DNA from: Oscillospiraceae bacterium
GTDB taxonomy: Bacteria > Bacillota > Clostridia > Oscillospirales > Ruminococcaceae
Reading direction: 5' to 3'
Assembly (NCBI GenBank): GCA_020024185.1
Contig: JAHHUD010000025.1
Coordinates: 1-19,204 of the forward strand
DNA length: 19,204 nucleotides
Positions 9,147 to 16,887 of this stretch are shown here, piece after piece; the first letter of the stretch is position 1, and every line of letters starts with the position of its first letter. The translations under genes and the position numbers were made by a program. Below the pieces are notes generated by a model, which had not been told where the DNA came from, ran no database searches, and was given only the letters and a program-made list of their open reading frames with translations.

Positions 9147-10597
9147 TAATTCTTGATAATTTTTCTCACCATTATGAAATAGAACAGCTTACAAGAATGT
9201 TTACAAAAGATGTGTCTGTTGAATTTGGAAAAAGAAAAGATTTTTTCAAAAATATAGATAACTATTTGTATGTAAGACAAAATAGTAAAAAGATTTTTAT
9301 TTATTTAAAATATAATAAAAAAGAATATACTGCATCTATTTCTATTCAAGAAAATAAAGATAAAGTACAGCTTGATGTATGTCGTGTTGCTTATGGATTT
9401 TATACAAAGGCATTTGAAAAACAACTGAAATGGGGTATGCTTACTGGCGTACGCCCGGTTAGGTTAATGCGTAATTTATATGCAAAAAACAATAATGATA
9501 TAGATAAAGTTATAGATATTTTCAGAAATAAATATCTTGTAAGTGAAGAAAAAATAAAATTATGTCTTGATATATTTAATTTACAAAAAGATATAATAAA
9601 TAAAAAAAATATAAACGATTATAGTTTATATATTTCAATTCCATTTTGTCCAACTCGTTGCAGTTATTGCTCTTTTGTTTCTTTGCCAAGCAAAAACTCT
9701 GATAAACTTATGGAAGAATATGTTGAAAAACTTTGCAAAGAAATTGAATATACTGCAAAAACAGCAGAAAAAGCAAAATTGAATTTGAAAACAATATATA
9801 TTGGTGGTGGTACACCAACATCGATAAGTGCACAACAGCTTTATACAATTATGAAAGCTGTAAAAGACAACTTTGATATATCTAAAATTGAGGAATATAC
9901 TGTTGAAGCGGGCAGACCGGACTGCACTACAAAAGAAAAATTGCAGATTATAAAGGATATGGGTGCAGACCGAGTATCTATAAACCCACAAACATTTTCT
10001 GATGATGTCTTAAAAGCTATTGGCAGAAAACATTCACATCAAGATTTTATTGACTGCTATAATATGGCTAAAGAGATTGGATTTAAAAGCATAAATACAG
10101 ACCTTATTGCAGGCTTACCTCTTGATACAGAAAAAGGGTTTGAAAACTCTCTTAAAGGTTGTATAGAACTTGGGGCAGAAAATATAACAGTGCATACACT
10201 GACATTAAAACGTGCATCTAATATTGTTATAAATAACCAAGATAATCAATATTGTGATGTTTCAAAAATGCTTGAAAAGTGCAGTATTTTGGCAGAAAAC
10301 GGTTATGTACCATATTATATGTATAGACAGAAATCAACATTACAAAATCTTGAAAATGTAGGGTTTTCACTGTCTCAACACGAAAGCTTGTATAATATTT
10401 ATATAATGGAAGAAATCCAAACAATTATATCTTGTGGGGCTGGTGGCGTTACAAAGGTTGTTGGTCCTAAAGGTGAAATAAAAAGAATTTATAACTATAA
10501 ATATCCGGCTGAATATGTAAAAGATTTTGGTCAGATATTATGTAGAAAAGATGAGGTGATAAGTGTATGCCAGCAATTTGGATTCCAAAACGATTAG
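9140..10597 (+). CDS. hemZ: HemZ, radical SAM coproporphyrinogen dehydrogenase family
   Basis: This is a radical SAM enzyme annotated as oxygen-independent coproporphyrinogen dehydrogenase HemZ, which would oxidatively decarboxylate coproporphyrinogen III. The 485-residue protein has an N-terminal family-specific region of about 160 residues including GMLTGVRPVRL at 99-109. The radical SAM barrel follows with PFCPTRCSYC, whose Cys-170, -174 and -177 hold the iron-sulfur cluster in CxxxCxxC spacing, and a GGGTPTS SAM-binding motif some 45 residues later. The length matches Firmicute HemZ proteins (about 500). Translation starts at GTG 9140, overlapping the MBL gene by 7 nt. No other haem gene lies in the window, so whether the true substrate is a porphyrinogen in this organism is open; the family assignment is firm. 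Confidence 0.9.
   Translation: MVIILDNFSHHYEIEQLTRMFTKDVSVEFGKRKDFFKNIDNYLYVRQNSKKIFIYLKYNKKEYTASISIQENKDKVQLDVCRVAYGFYTKAFEKQLKWGMLTGVRPVRLMRNLYAKNNNDIDKVIDIFRNKYLVSEEKIKLCLDIFNLQKDIINKKNINDYSLYISIPFCPTRCSYCSFVSLPSKNSDKLMEEYVEKLCKEIEYTAKTAEKAKLNLKTIYIGGGTPTSISAQQLYTIMKAVKDNFDISKIEEYTVEAGRPDCTTKEKLQIIKDMGADRVSINPQTFSDDVLKAIGRKHSHQDFIDCYNMAKEIGFKSINTDLIAGLPLDTEKGFENSLKGCIELGAENITVHTLTLKRASNIVINNQDNQYCDVSKMLEKCSILAENGYVPYYMYRQKSTLQNLENVGFSLSQHESLYNIYIMEEIQTIISCGAGGVTKVVGPKGEIKRIYNYKYPAEYVKDFGQILCRKDEVISVCQQFGFQND
10553..10560 (+). promoter_or_regulatory. Strong ribosome-binding site inside hemZ, for the nucleoside kinase
   Basis: GAGGTGAT lies 6 nt before ATG 10567. It fixes the kinase start inside hemZ and therefore the 31-nt overlap of the two genes. 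Confidence 0.8.
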
Positions 10598-11493
10598 TAG
10601 AAATTTCGCTTATAAACTCTGCAAGTGCTGACAAAGTATCATTTGTAAGACATTGTGAGTTTGAGTATGAGTCTCGTATTTATGCCACAGCAAAAGAAAT
10701 TATTGAAGCTGATAAACATATTATTATGCTTACGGGTCCTTCAGGCAGTGGCAAAACAACAACAAGCAATAAAATTGCAGAGAAGTTGCGTGCTATGGGT
10801 AAAAAAGCTCAGGTTGTTTCTATGGATAATTTCTTTAAAAATCCAGAAGATTATCCAAGACTTGAAGATGGAACAAAAGACTATGAAAATGTTCTTGCTG
10901 TTGATATTAAACTTATGGACGAATGTTTGTCAAAGCTTATAAATGAAGGCAAAGCCACTTTTCCAGAGTTTGACTTTAAAACAGAAAGACGCATTGAAAA
11001 TTCTCTTGAGCTTGAAATTGGTGATGGATTTGTTATTGTTGAAGGTATCCATGCACTAAATCCGATGGTGCTTGACAGTTTGCCAAGAGATAACGTTTTT
11101 ACAATTTATGCAGGTCTTAGAGAAGAATATTCAAAACTTGGGCAACGTGTACTTCCAACAAGAGATATACGCCTTGTAAGAAGAATGATAAGAGACTATA
11201 AACATCGTGGACATTCACTGGAAAAGACAATTTCCATGTGGCCAAGTGTTTGTGAAGGCGAAGACAAATATATAAAAGTTTATAAGCCAAATGCAGATTT
11301 GCTTTTGGATACTTCTTTTAGTTATGAAATTCTTGTTATGAATTCTGTTTTGAAAAATTTATCTCATAATTTAAATAGTGGAACACCAGAGGCAGAAAGA
11401 TTTGAAGAACTTGTAAATGTTTTTAGCCAATGTGATTATATTTCTGAGGGATATATTCCACAAAACTCTATGCTTAGAGAATTTTATGGTTAA
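10567..11493 (+). CDS. Nucleoside kinase (uridine kinase/phosphoribulokinase P-loop family), short form
   Basis: This P-loop kinase probably phosphorylates a nucleoside such as uridine. The 308-residue protein carries a Walker A motif GPSGSGKTT at 57-65, then VVSMDNFFKN, the family's substrate-binding PEFDFKTERR region, and VIVEGIHALNP as the Walker B-like strand. Clostridial and Thermotoga relatives I know as 'nucleoside kinase' are often about 550 residues, with TGS and threonyl-tRNA-synthetase-like domains in front of the kinase. This one has only about 50 residues ahead of the P-loop, so those domains are missing. The ATG at 10567 follows a near-perfect ribosome site, so the short form looks genuine and not a mis-called start. 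It overlaps hemZ by 31 nt. Confidence 0.85.
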   Translation: MPAIWIPKRLVEISLINSASADKVSFVRHCEFEYESRIYATAKEIIEADKHIIMLTGPSGSGKTTTSNKIAEKLRAMGKKAQVVSMDNFFKNPEDYPRLEDGTKDYENVLAVDIKLMDECLSKLINEGKATFPEFDFKTERRIENSLELEIGDGFVIVEGIHALNPMVLDSLPRDNVFTIYAGLREEYSKLGQRVLPTRDIRLVRRMIRDYKHRGHSLEKTISMWPSVCEGEDKYIKVYKPNADLLLDTSFSYEILVMNSVLKNLSHNLNSGTPEAERFEELVNVFSQCDYISEGYIPQNSMLREFYG

Positions 11494-11520
11494 AATATAA
11501 ATAAAAGGAGAATTTTTATT

Positions 11521-11892
11521 ATGAAATTTTTTGATGATTTTATTGAAACCTCTGCAAATGTTGCAGATAAGGTTGCAAAAGTTGCAGGAGAATATATTGA
11601 TAAAGGCAAAGATAAAATTGATGAAATGAACCTTAGAAATGAGCTTTCAAAAGCTCAAAGACAACTTGGTGTATTGGTTTACTCAATGCATAAATCTGGT
11701 GAACATAATGAAGAATTATTTAATCAATATATAGCTGACATTGACAGAATTGAAAAAATGATTGAAAGTATTAATGAAGAACCAGAAGTTGAACCTGGTC
11801 ATGTTGTAGTTGTACATTTTTGCTCCAACTGTGGCAGTGAAGTTAAAAATGATGATGTGTTTTGCAAAGATTGCGGTAATAAATTAAAATAA
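11521..11892 (+). CDS. Small helical protein with C-terminal zinc ribbon, function unknown
   Basis: I do not recognise a specific function. The 123-residue protein has an N-terminal helical, charged stretch (about 1-85) rich in Lys, Glu, Asp and Ala, probably a coiled coil or amphipathic helix. A short acidic, Pro-containing linker follows, then a C-terminal zinc ribbon with CSNC (Cys-101, Cys-104) and CKDC (Cys-115, Cys-118). No membrane segment or signal peptide is seen. It has a strong AAGGAG site at 11505-11510 and starts 27 nt after the kinase gene, as the last gene of the operon before the terminator. Similar 'zinc ribbon domain-containing' proteins are common in Clostridia, usually without a known role. 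Confidence 0.8.
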   Translation: MKFFDDFIETSANVADKVAKVAGEYIDKGKDKIDEMNLRNELSKAQRQLGVLVYSMHKSGEHNEELFNQYIADIDRIEKMIESINEEPEVEPGHVVVVHFCSNCGSEVKNDDVFCKDCGNKLK

Positions 11893-11897
11893 AAGTT

Positions 11898-11931
11898 AAA
11901 ACTCCAGAGATTTACACTCTGGAGTTTTTTT
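11898..11931. terminator. Bidirectional rho-independent terminator between convergent operons
   Basis: A perfect 12-bp stem (11898-11909 with 11917-11928) with a 7-nt loop is followed on the plus strand by a T run to 11931, ending the ten-gene plus-strand operon. On the minus strand the same hairpin follows the trkH stop codon directly and is trailed by TTTTAACTTTTA, so it probably ends that transcript too. The first two bases of its plus-strand T tract at 11930-11931 are part of the minus-strand trkH stop codon. Confidence 0.92.
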
Positions 11932-13285
11932 ATCCAACAATTATTTTGCCTTCCGGATAAATTTCTGTGCTGTAAAAATCATTATAATTTTTGTATAAGC
12001 TAATTGCAATTGACATAGGCCCTACACGACCTAAAAACATGGTTATTATTGTGGATAATTTTGATAAAAAAGACATATTCTCAGTGACGCCAACAGATAG
12101 GCCTGTTGTTGAAAAAGCAGAAAAACTTTCATATAAACAGTCAATATTATTTGCTGTTGTTGTGAAATATAAAATAGAGAAATTTACTGTTACTATAATA
12201 ATAGATAGAAAAATTACAGTTACTGCCTTATAAATATTATAGGGCTGAATTTTATGATTCAAAAATACAGATTGTGTTTTTCCTCGCATAACACTTGAAA
12301 TTGTTATTATTAAAACAGCTAATGTTGTGACTTTAACTCCACCACCTGTTCCGGTTGGAGAACACCCTATAAACATAAGAATACAACAAAGAAATTTACT
12401 GAAAGAATTTAAATTAGCTTGATTTATGGTGCCAAAACCTGCAGTTCTGCAAGTTACTGATTGAAAAAAACTGCATAAAATTTTTTGCGATAAGGTCATA
12501 TTTTTTATTGTTAAAGGGTTATTGTATTCTGATACAAAAAAAGTAAAAGCACCAAAAAAAATAAGAATAACTGTTGATAAAAAAACTATTTTACTATTGA
12601 AAGAAAATTTTTTAGTGGTTTTATACAATAAAATTTCATTCCAAACAACAAATCCAAGTCCACCACAAATTATAAGAGTGATAATAACGAAATTAACCCA
12701 AATGTTTCCGTAAAATAAAGATAAAGATGAAGATGGTGATATTATCCCCAAAAGGTCAAAACCTGCGTTGCAAAATGCAGATATTGACGTAAACACACTT
12801 ATCCACATACCATCTAAAACACCAAATTTATATATAAAAACAGGAGAGAGTGCTATTGCTCCAATACTTTCACATAAAAATACGATTTTAAATGTAGATT
12901 TATAGAGATGCTTTATAGCTGATACATCTTCAACACCAGAAGCTAATGAAGCAATTCTCAAAGCTTTAAAACTAAGTTTTTTTCTGTAAAGTATACTGAA
13001 AAAAGTTGTAAATGAAACCAAACCTAAACCACCAGTTTGTATCATTATAAGTATTACGAGCTGACCGAGAAAAGTAAATTTTGAATATGTGTCATAGATA
13101 GAAAGACCTGTTACACAGCTTGCGCTGGTTGCTGTAAAAAAAGCATCTATAAATGGTATATATCCACTTTTTGTGCAAATAGGCAGACACAGAAAAATGC
13201 TTCCACCGATAATTAAAAAAATAAAGCCTGAAACAATAATTCTTGTTGGTGAAACTATAACGCTTTTTACTGAATAATTTTCCAT
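11930..13285 (-). CDS. TrkH/KtrB-family potassium transporter subunit (orphan copy)
   Basis: This is a membrane K+ (or K+/Na+) transport subunit with the four pore-loop repeats of the SKT superfamily. Of 451 residues, the loops show SCVTGL (Gly-60), FCNAGFD, CRTAGFGT and STTGLSVG, each with the filter glycine, and hydrophobic helices lie between them. The size matches KtrB (about 450) more than the longer TrkH of Proteobacteria. The third loop has Cys where the second copy in this window has Pro (CRTAGF against PRTAGF). The start at 13285 has an AGAGG site 5 nt upstream. No ktrA/trkA gene adjoins it, so it may share the KtrA encoded at 16954-17601 or use another RCK protein. It appears to be transcribed alone from its own promoter. 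Confidence 0.92.
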   Translation of the reverse strand: MENYSVKSVIVSPTRIIVSGFIFLIIGGSIFLCLPICTKSGYIPFIDAFFTATSASCVTGLSIYDTYSKFTFLGQLVILIMIQTGGLGLVSFTTFFSILYRKKLSFKALRIASLASGVEDVSAIKHLYKSTFKIVFLCESIGAIALSPVFIYKFGVLDGMWISVFTSISAFCNAGFDLLGIISPSSSLSLFYGNIWVNFVIITLIICGGLGFVVWNEILLYKTTKKFSFNSKIVFLSTVILIFFGAFTFFVSEYNNPLTIKNMTLSQKILCSFFQSVTCRTAGFGTINQANLNSFSKFLCCILMFIGCSPTGTGGGVKVTTLAVLIITISSVMRGKTQSVFLNHKIQPYNIYKAVTVIFLSIIIVTVNFSILYFTTTANNIDCLYESFSAFSTTGLSVGVTENMSFLSKLSTIITMFLGRVGPMSIAISLYKNYNDFYSTEIYPEGKIIVG

Positions 13286-13312
13286 AATATCCTCTTAAAA
13301 ATAGATATAGAT

Positions 13313-13342
13313 ATTATTGGTGAAAAAATAAAAGACAGTCAA
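13313..13342 (-). promoter_or_regulatory. Candidate promoter for the orphan trkH, overlapping the glgB terminator
   Basis: On the minus strand TTGACT (13337-13342) is followed after 18 nt by AATAAT (13313-13318), each a five-of-six match to consensus. The -35 element lies within the hairpin that terminates glgB. It is the best promoter match in the 80-nt gap, but AT-rich sequence yields chance matches. Confidence 0.45.
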
Positions 13343-13358
13343 TAAAAGACTGTCTTTT
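13330..13358 (-). terminator. Terminator downstream of glgB
   Basis: An 11-bp perfect stem (13330-13340 with 13348-13358) and 7-nt loop lie 7 nt after the glgB stop on the minus strand. They are followed there by a TTTTATTTTTT stretch. Confidence 0.88.
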
Positions 13359-13365
13359 TATATAT

Positions 13366-15357
13366 TTATTTATTTTTTACTTTTGTAAGACAAATTGCAG
13401 TTCTGGCTGGAAGATAAATATTAAATCCACATTTTTTATCCTTATTTCTTACAGCGGTATAAGTAATATCTGTCGCAACTCTATCCCAACCGCCAAAATT
13501 GTTATCGTCAGTTGAAAGAACAGGTTTGTAATCGCCTTTTGTTGTTACATTTATAAAATATGAATCATAAGAATTTACAGGGCTAAAATTAAATGCGAAA
13601 ATAAGATTTCCACGTTTATATACTATAACTTGTTTATTTTCATCTATATGAAGTTGAACAGGTTGTTTATCAAATATTCTATATTCTTTTGCTGTTTCTA
13701 TCATTTTGTTATCAAAATTTAGCAACCATTCATATTTTAAATTTTTGTCATCTGCAAGATGCCATTGTCTTCTGCAATAATGATAACTCCAGTTATTGCC
13801 TTCACGAGGAAAATCAATCCATTCCGGATGTCCAAATTCATTACCCATAAAGTTAAGATAGCCTTCGCCACCAAGACTCATAGTTATAAGTCTTATCATT
13901 TTATGCAAAGCAATACCACGGTCAATTATAGCACTATTTGAATTTTTTGACATTGAAGTGTACATTTCACTATCACAAAGACGAAAAATAATAGTTTTAT
14001 CGCCCACAAGAGCTTGGTCGTGACTTTCAGCATAACCTATATATTTTTCCATAGGTCTTCTGCTTGTAAGTTCATGCCAAATATAGTTCATATTCCAAAA
14101 TTCATCTGGAGTTTCTTTAATAAGTTTAATCCACATATCAGGAGAACCCATGGCAAGACGATAATCAAAACCTATACCACCATCTTCAATTGGCAGACAC
14201 ATGCCAGGCATAGCAGACATATCTTCTGCAATTGTAATTGCTTTTGGATTAACCTCTTTTATAAGCTCTGTGGCAAGTTGTAAGTAGGTAATAGCCTCGG
14301 TGTCAGTGTTAAGTGAAAAATATTTGCTATAATCAGTGAACGCAGTGCCAAGCCCATGGTCATGATATATCATGGAAGTTACACCATCAAATCTGAATCC
14401 ATCAAAATGATATTCTGTAAGCCAAAATTTAAGATTTGACAATAGAAAGTGAATAACTTCATTTTTGTTATAGTTAAATAATTTTGTACCCCATGCTGGG
14501 TGCTCTCCACGTTGTCCGGTATGAAAAAACTGATAGTCACTGCCATCAAATTGGTTTATACCTTCTGTTGTGTTTTTTACTGCATGAGAATGAACAACAT
14601 CAAGTAAAACGGCAATGCCCATAGTATGAGCTGTATCTATAAGGCTTTTAAGTTCATCAGGAGTGCCAAAACGAGATGATGCGGCAAAGAAAGAAGATAC
14701 TTGATATCCAAATGAACCATAATACGGATGCTCCATTATAGCCATTATTTGAATAGCGTTATATCCGTCAGCTTTAATGCGTGGCAAAATATTGTCACGA
14801 AATTCTGTATATGTACCAACATCGCATTTTTCTTGAGCCATGCCGATATGACATTCATATATAAACAGTTTTTTATCAGGAGTAAACTTTTTCTTTTTCC
14901 ATTTAAAAGACGGAGTATCCAAAATTTCAGCAGACCAAATATAAGTTTTATTATCCTGTACAACACGGTGTGCATATAATGGAATTCTCTCTAATAGCTG
15001 ACCATTTTTTTGAATAACTGTTTTAACTTTACAACCATGATAAAGATTGTTTTCTTTAGTTAAAAAAATTTCCCATATACCATTTCCGATATTTTTTAGC
15101 GGAAGGCTTGTCTTATTCCATCCGTTCATATCTCCCATGATATACACATTATCGGCAGCAGGTGCCCACTCACGATAATACCATCCGTTTTTTACTTTAT
15201 GAAAACCAAAATATTCATGGCCGTTTGCAAATTCAGAAAGTGTTTGATTTTCTTTAAGAAGCTCTGATTTTTTTCTTTTGTAGTTGGACATACGCAGATT
15301 TATATCTGCTTCAAATGGTTTTAGATATTTATCATATTCAAAAATTTTATACATCAT
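13366..15357 (-). CDS. glgB: 1,4-alpha-glucan branching enzyme (GH13, resembling the eukaryotic-type subfamily)
   Basis: This enzyme introduces alpha-1,6 branches into glycogen. The 663-residue protein has an N-terminal helical segment and a CBM48-like domain (about 50-150), then the GH13 barrel. Catalytic residues are visible: DVVHSH at 253-258, nucleophile Asp-324 in FRFDGVTS, acid/base Glu-378 in TIAEDMS, and Asp-447 in YAESHDQ. A C-terminal beta domain ends the protein. The wording of the motifs (VVHSHAVKNT, FDGFRFDGVTSM, YAESHDQALVGDKT) resembles the branching enzymes of eukaryotes and some anaerobic bacteria (GH13_8) more than the classic E. coli GlgB. AGAGG lies 7 nt before the ATG at 15357. 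No other glycogen gene is nearby, so it stands alone between ion-transport genes. Confidence 0.93.
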   Translation of the reverse strand: MMYKIFEYDKYLKPFEADINLRMSNYKRKKSELLKENQTLSEFANGHEYFGFHKVKNGWYYREWAPAADNVYIMGDMNGWNKTSLPLKNIGNGIWEIFLTKENNLYHGCKVKTVIQKNGQLLERIPLYAHRVVQDNKTYIWSAEILDTPSFKWKKKKFTPDKKLFIYECHIGMAQEKCDVGTYTEFRDNILPRIKADGYNAIQIMAIMEHPYYGSFGYQVSSFFAASSRFGTPDELKSLIDTAHTMGIAVLLDVVHSHAVKNTTEGINQFDGSDYQFFHTGQRGEHPAWGTKLFNYNKNEVIHFLLSNLKFWLTEYHFDGFRFDGVTSMIYHDHGLGTAFTDYSKYFSLNTDTEAITYLQLATELIKEVNPKAITIAEDMSAMPGMCLPIEDGGIGFDYRLAMGSPDMWIKLIKETPDEFWNMNYIWHELTSRRPMEKYIGYAESHDQALVGDKTIIFRLCDSEMYTSMSKNSNSAIIDRGIALHKMIRLITMSLGGEGYLNFMGNEFGHPEWIDFPREGNNWSYHYCRRQWHLADDKNLKYEWLLNFDNKMIETAKEYRIFDKQPVQLHIDENKQVIVYKRGNLIFAFNFSPVNSYDSYFINVTTKGDYKPVLSTDDNNFGGWDRVATDITYTAVRNKDKKCGFNIYLPARTAICLTKVKNK

Positions 15358-15393
15358 ACAATGGCCTCTTTTCCAAATGTATTGTTTAATATA

Positions 15394-15421
15394 ATTTTAA
15401 CATAATTTTATATCAAGTCAA
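15394..15421 (-). promoter_or_regulatory. Candidate promoter of glgB
   Basis: On the minus strand TTGACT (15416-15421) is separated by 16 nt from TAAAAT (15394-15399). A TGT immediately before the -10 makes it an extended -10 promoter. It lies about 35 nt upstream of the start codon. Confidence 0.6.
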
Positions 15422-15452
15422 TGAAAAGCCGGTGTCGATAATTGGTAAAAAA

Positions 15453-15480
15453 TAAGCTCTCTATAAATTTAGAGAGCTTA
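15453..15480 (-). terminator. Terminator downstream of the CLC transporter gene
   Basis: An 11-bp perfect stem (15453-15463 with 15470-15480) with a 6-nt loop begins 5 nt after the clc stop on the minus strand, and a TTTTTT run follows. This is a strong intrinsic terminator that separates clc from glgB. Confidence 0.9.
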
Positions 15481-15485
15481 AAAAA

Positions 15486-16748
15486 TTATTGATGAGCATT
15501 TTTGTTTATAAATTTTGGCATATCTTTTGAATACATAATTTTTTGTTGGCTATATAAACTGTAATAGCCTGATAACATATAGCTTACTGCAACAGTTAGA
15601 AGTAACCACTCAATACCGGCACCTTGCAAAAGTTCCAACCCAAGAAAAATTGATGTTATAGGGCAATTTGTAACACCACAGAAAAGAGCAATCATACCAA
15701 GAGCAGCTCCGAAAGCAGGGGAGATGCCTATAATACTTGCAAAAATACAGCCAAATGTTGAACCGATAAACAAAGTTGGAACAATTTCACCACCTTTAAA
15801 ACCAGCTTCAAGAGCCAAGGCAGTAAAGAGAATTTTTAAGATAAATGCCTCAGGTTTTGCATTACCAGAGAGAGCGTTTATTATAACTTGTTCACCGGCA
15901 CCCATATAATCACTGGTTTGTAAAATCATAGTAGCTACAATAATTAAAATACCACCAACAATAATACGTTTATATGGATTTTCCAGATACTTTTCATATA
16001 AATTGCCACTTATTCTCAATACAGCACAAAAAAGAATACTTACCAAAGCACCACAAAGAGCCAATGCACAAACTTTTAAACCGGTTATTAAATCAAATTG
16101 CATAGAAAGTTCAAAAACACTAGCCTGCATGTGATGTACATGAAAAAATTTAGCAATTATATCTGCTGTTAAAGCTGCTATTGCACACGGAATAAGTGCA
16201 GAATATTGCATAATGCCAACACTTACAACTTCAAGAGAAAAAATAGCAGCTGCAACAGGAGTTCCAAATAATGCAGCAAAACATGCACTCATACCACACA
16301 TTGAAAATATGTGCATAGATTTTTCATCAGCTTTAAAAATACGTCCAATTTGCTGAGAAATACTTCCACCCATTTGAAGAGCAGCGCCTTCTCTGCCGGC
16401 ACTTGCACCACCTAAATGAGAAAGTACAGTTGATATAAAAATAAGCGGAGCCATTATTATTGGTATAGTTTCTTCTGTACGTACACTTAAAAGAACAAGA
16501 TTTGTACCTCTTGGATGATGTACTCCGGCGAGTTTGTAAATAAATACTATTATAAGTCCTAATACTGGCAATAAAAATAAAATCCATGGATTTTGTTCTC
16601 TTAAACTAGTTGCATACTTTAATACATAAGCAAAAGCAGTACCGCATAACCCTACAACAATACCAACAATTACACCTATAAATGCCCAACGCAGAAAAGA
16701 TTGAAAAGTACTTAAAGCTTGTTTTGTATTAGAAAAAATATACTTCAT
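15486..16748 (-). CDS. CLC-family anion channel/antiporter, possibly CLC-F (fluoride) type
   Basis: This is a membrane anion transporter of the CLC superfamily, 420 residues with many hydrophobic helices. The second conserved motif is GREGAALQMGGS, with the gating glutamate Glu-120. The later GGEIVPTLFIGS and SGYYSLYSQQ regions match the family's third motif and central tyrosine region. The first motif is not the chloride-type GSGIP: the corresponding place reads RGTNLVL (Gly-81, Thr-82, Asn-83). The second glutamate used for proton transfer in E. coli ClC appears replaced (LEVV). These departures recall the CLC-F F-/H+ antiporter clade, but that is inference. The ATG at 16748 is chosen over one 12 nt upstream because GGAG lies 6 nt before it. 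It is a single gene with its own promoter and terminator. Confidence 0.88.
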   Translation of the reverse strand: MKYIFSNTKQALSTFQSFLRWAFIGVIVGIVVGLCGTAFAYVLKYATSLREQNPWILFLLPVLGLIIVFIYKLAGVHHPRGTNLVLLSVRTEETIPIIMAPLIFISTVLSHLGGASAGREGAALQMGGSISQQIGRIFKADEKSMHIFSMCGMSACFAALFGTPVAAAIFSLEVVSVGIMQYSALIPCAIAALTADIIAKFFHVHHMQASVFELSMQFDLITGLKVCALALCGALVSILFCAVLRISGNLYEKYLENPYKRIIVGGILIIVATMILQTSDYMGAGEQVIINALSGNAKPEAFILKILFTALALEAGFKGGEIVPTLFIGSTFGCIFASIIGISPAFGAALGMIALFCGVTNCPITSIFLGLELLQGAGIEWLLLTVAVSYMLSGYYSLYSQQKIMYSKDMPKFINKNAHQ

Positions 16749-16754
16749 AAAAAA

Positions 16755-16758
16755 CTCC
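16755..16758 (-). promoter_or_regulatory. Ribosome-binding site deciding the clc start
   Basis: GGAG on the minus strand lies 6 nt before ATG 16748. The upstream in-frame ATG at 16760 overlaps the site and has none of its own. Confidence 0.65.
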
Positions 16759-16782
16759 ATTTGTTAATATTCTATGAACATA

Positions 16783-16811
16783 ATTTTATCACATATATGT
16801 AAAATAGGCAA
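16783..16811 (-). promoter_or_regulatory. Candidate promoter of the CLC gene
   Basis: On the minus strand TTGCCT (16806-16811) is followed after 17 nt by TAAAAT (16783-16788), with a TGA just before it (extended -10). It lies just downstream of the ktrA terminator and about 35 nt upstream of the chosen start codon, giving a short leader with no room for a riboswitch. Confidence 0.6.
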
Positions 16812-16844
16812 TTTAACTGCTAATATTTGAAACAATATAAATAA

Positions 16845-16887
16845 AAACACCTTATATAACTGAAAAATCAATTTATATAAGGTGTTT
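16845..16887 (-). terminator. Terminator downstream of ktrA
   Basis: A perfect 15-bp stem (16845-16859 with 16873-16887) with a 13-nt loop lies about 65 nt after the ktrA stop on the minus strand. It is followed by a T-rich stretch (TTATTTATATT). The loop is long and the T run is interrupted, so efficiency is less certain than for the other terminators here. Confidence 0.75.
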
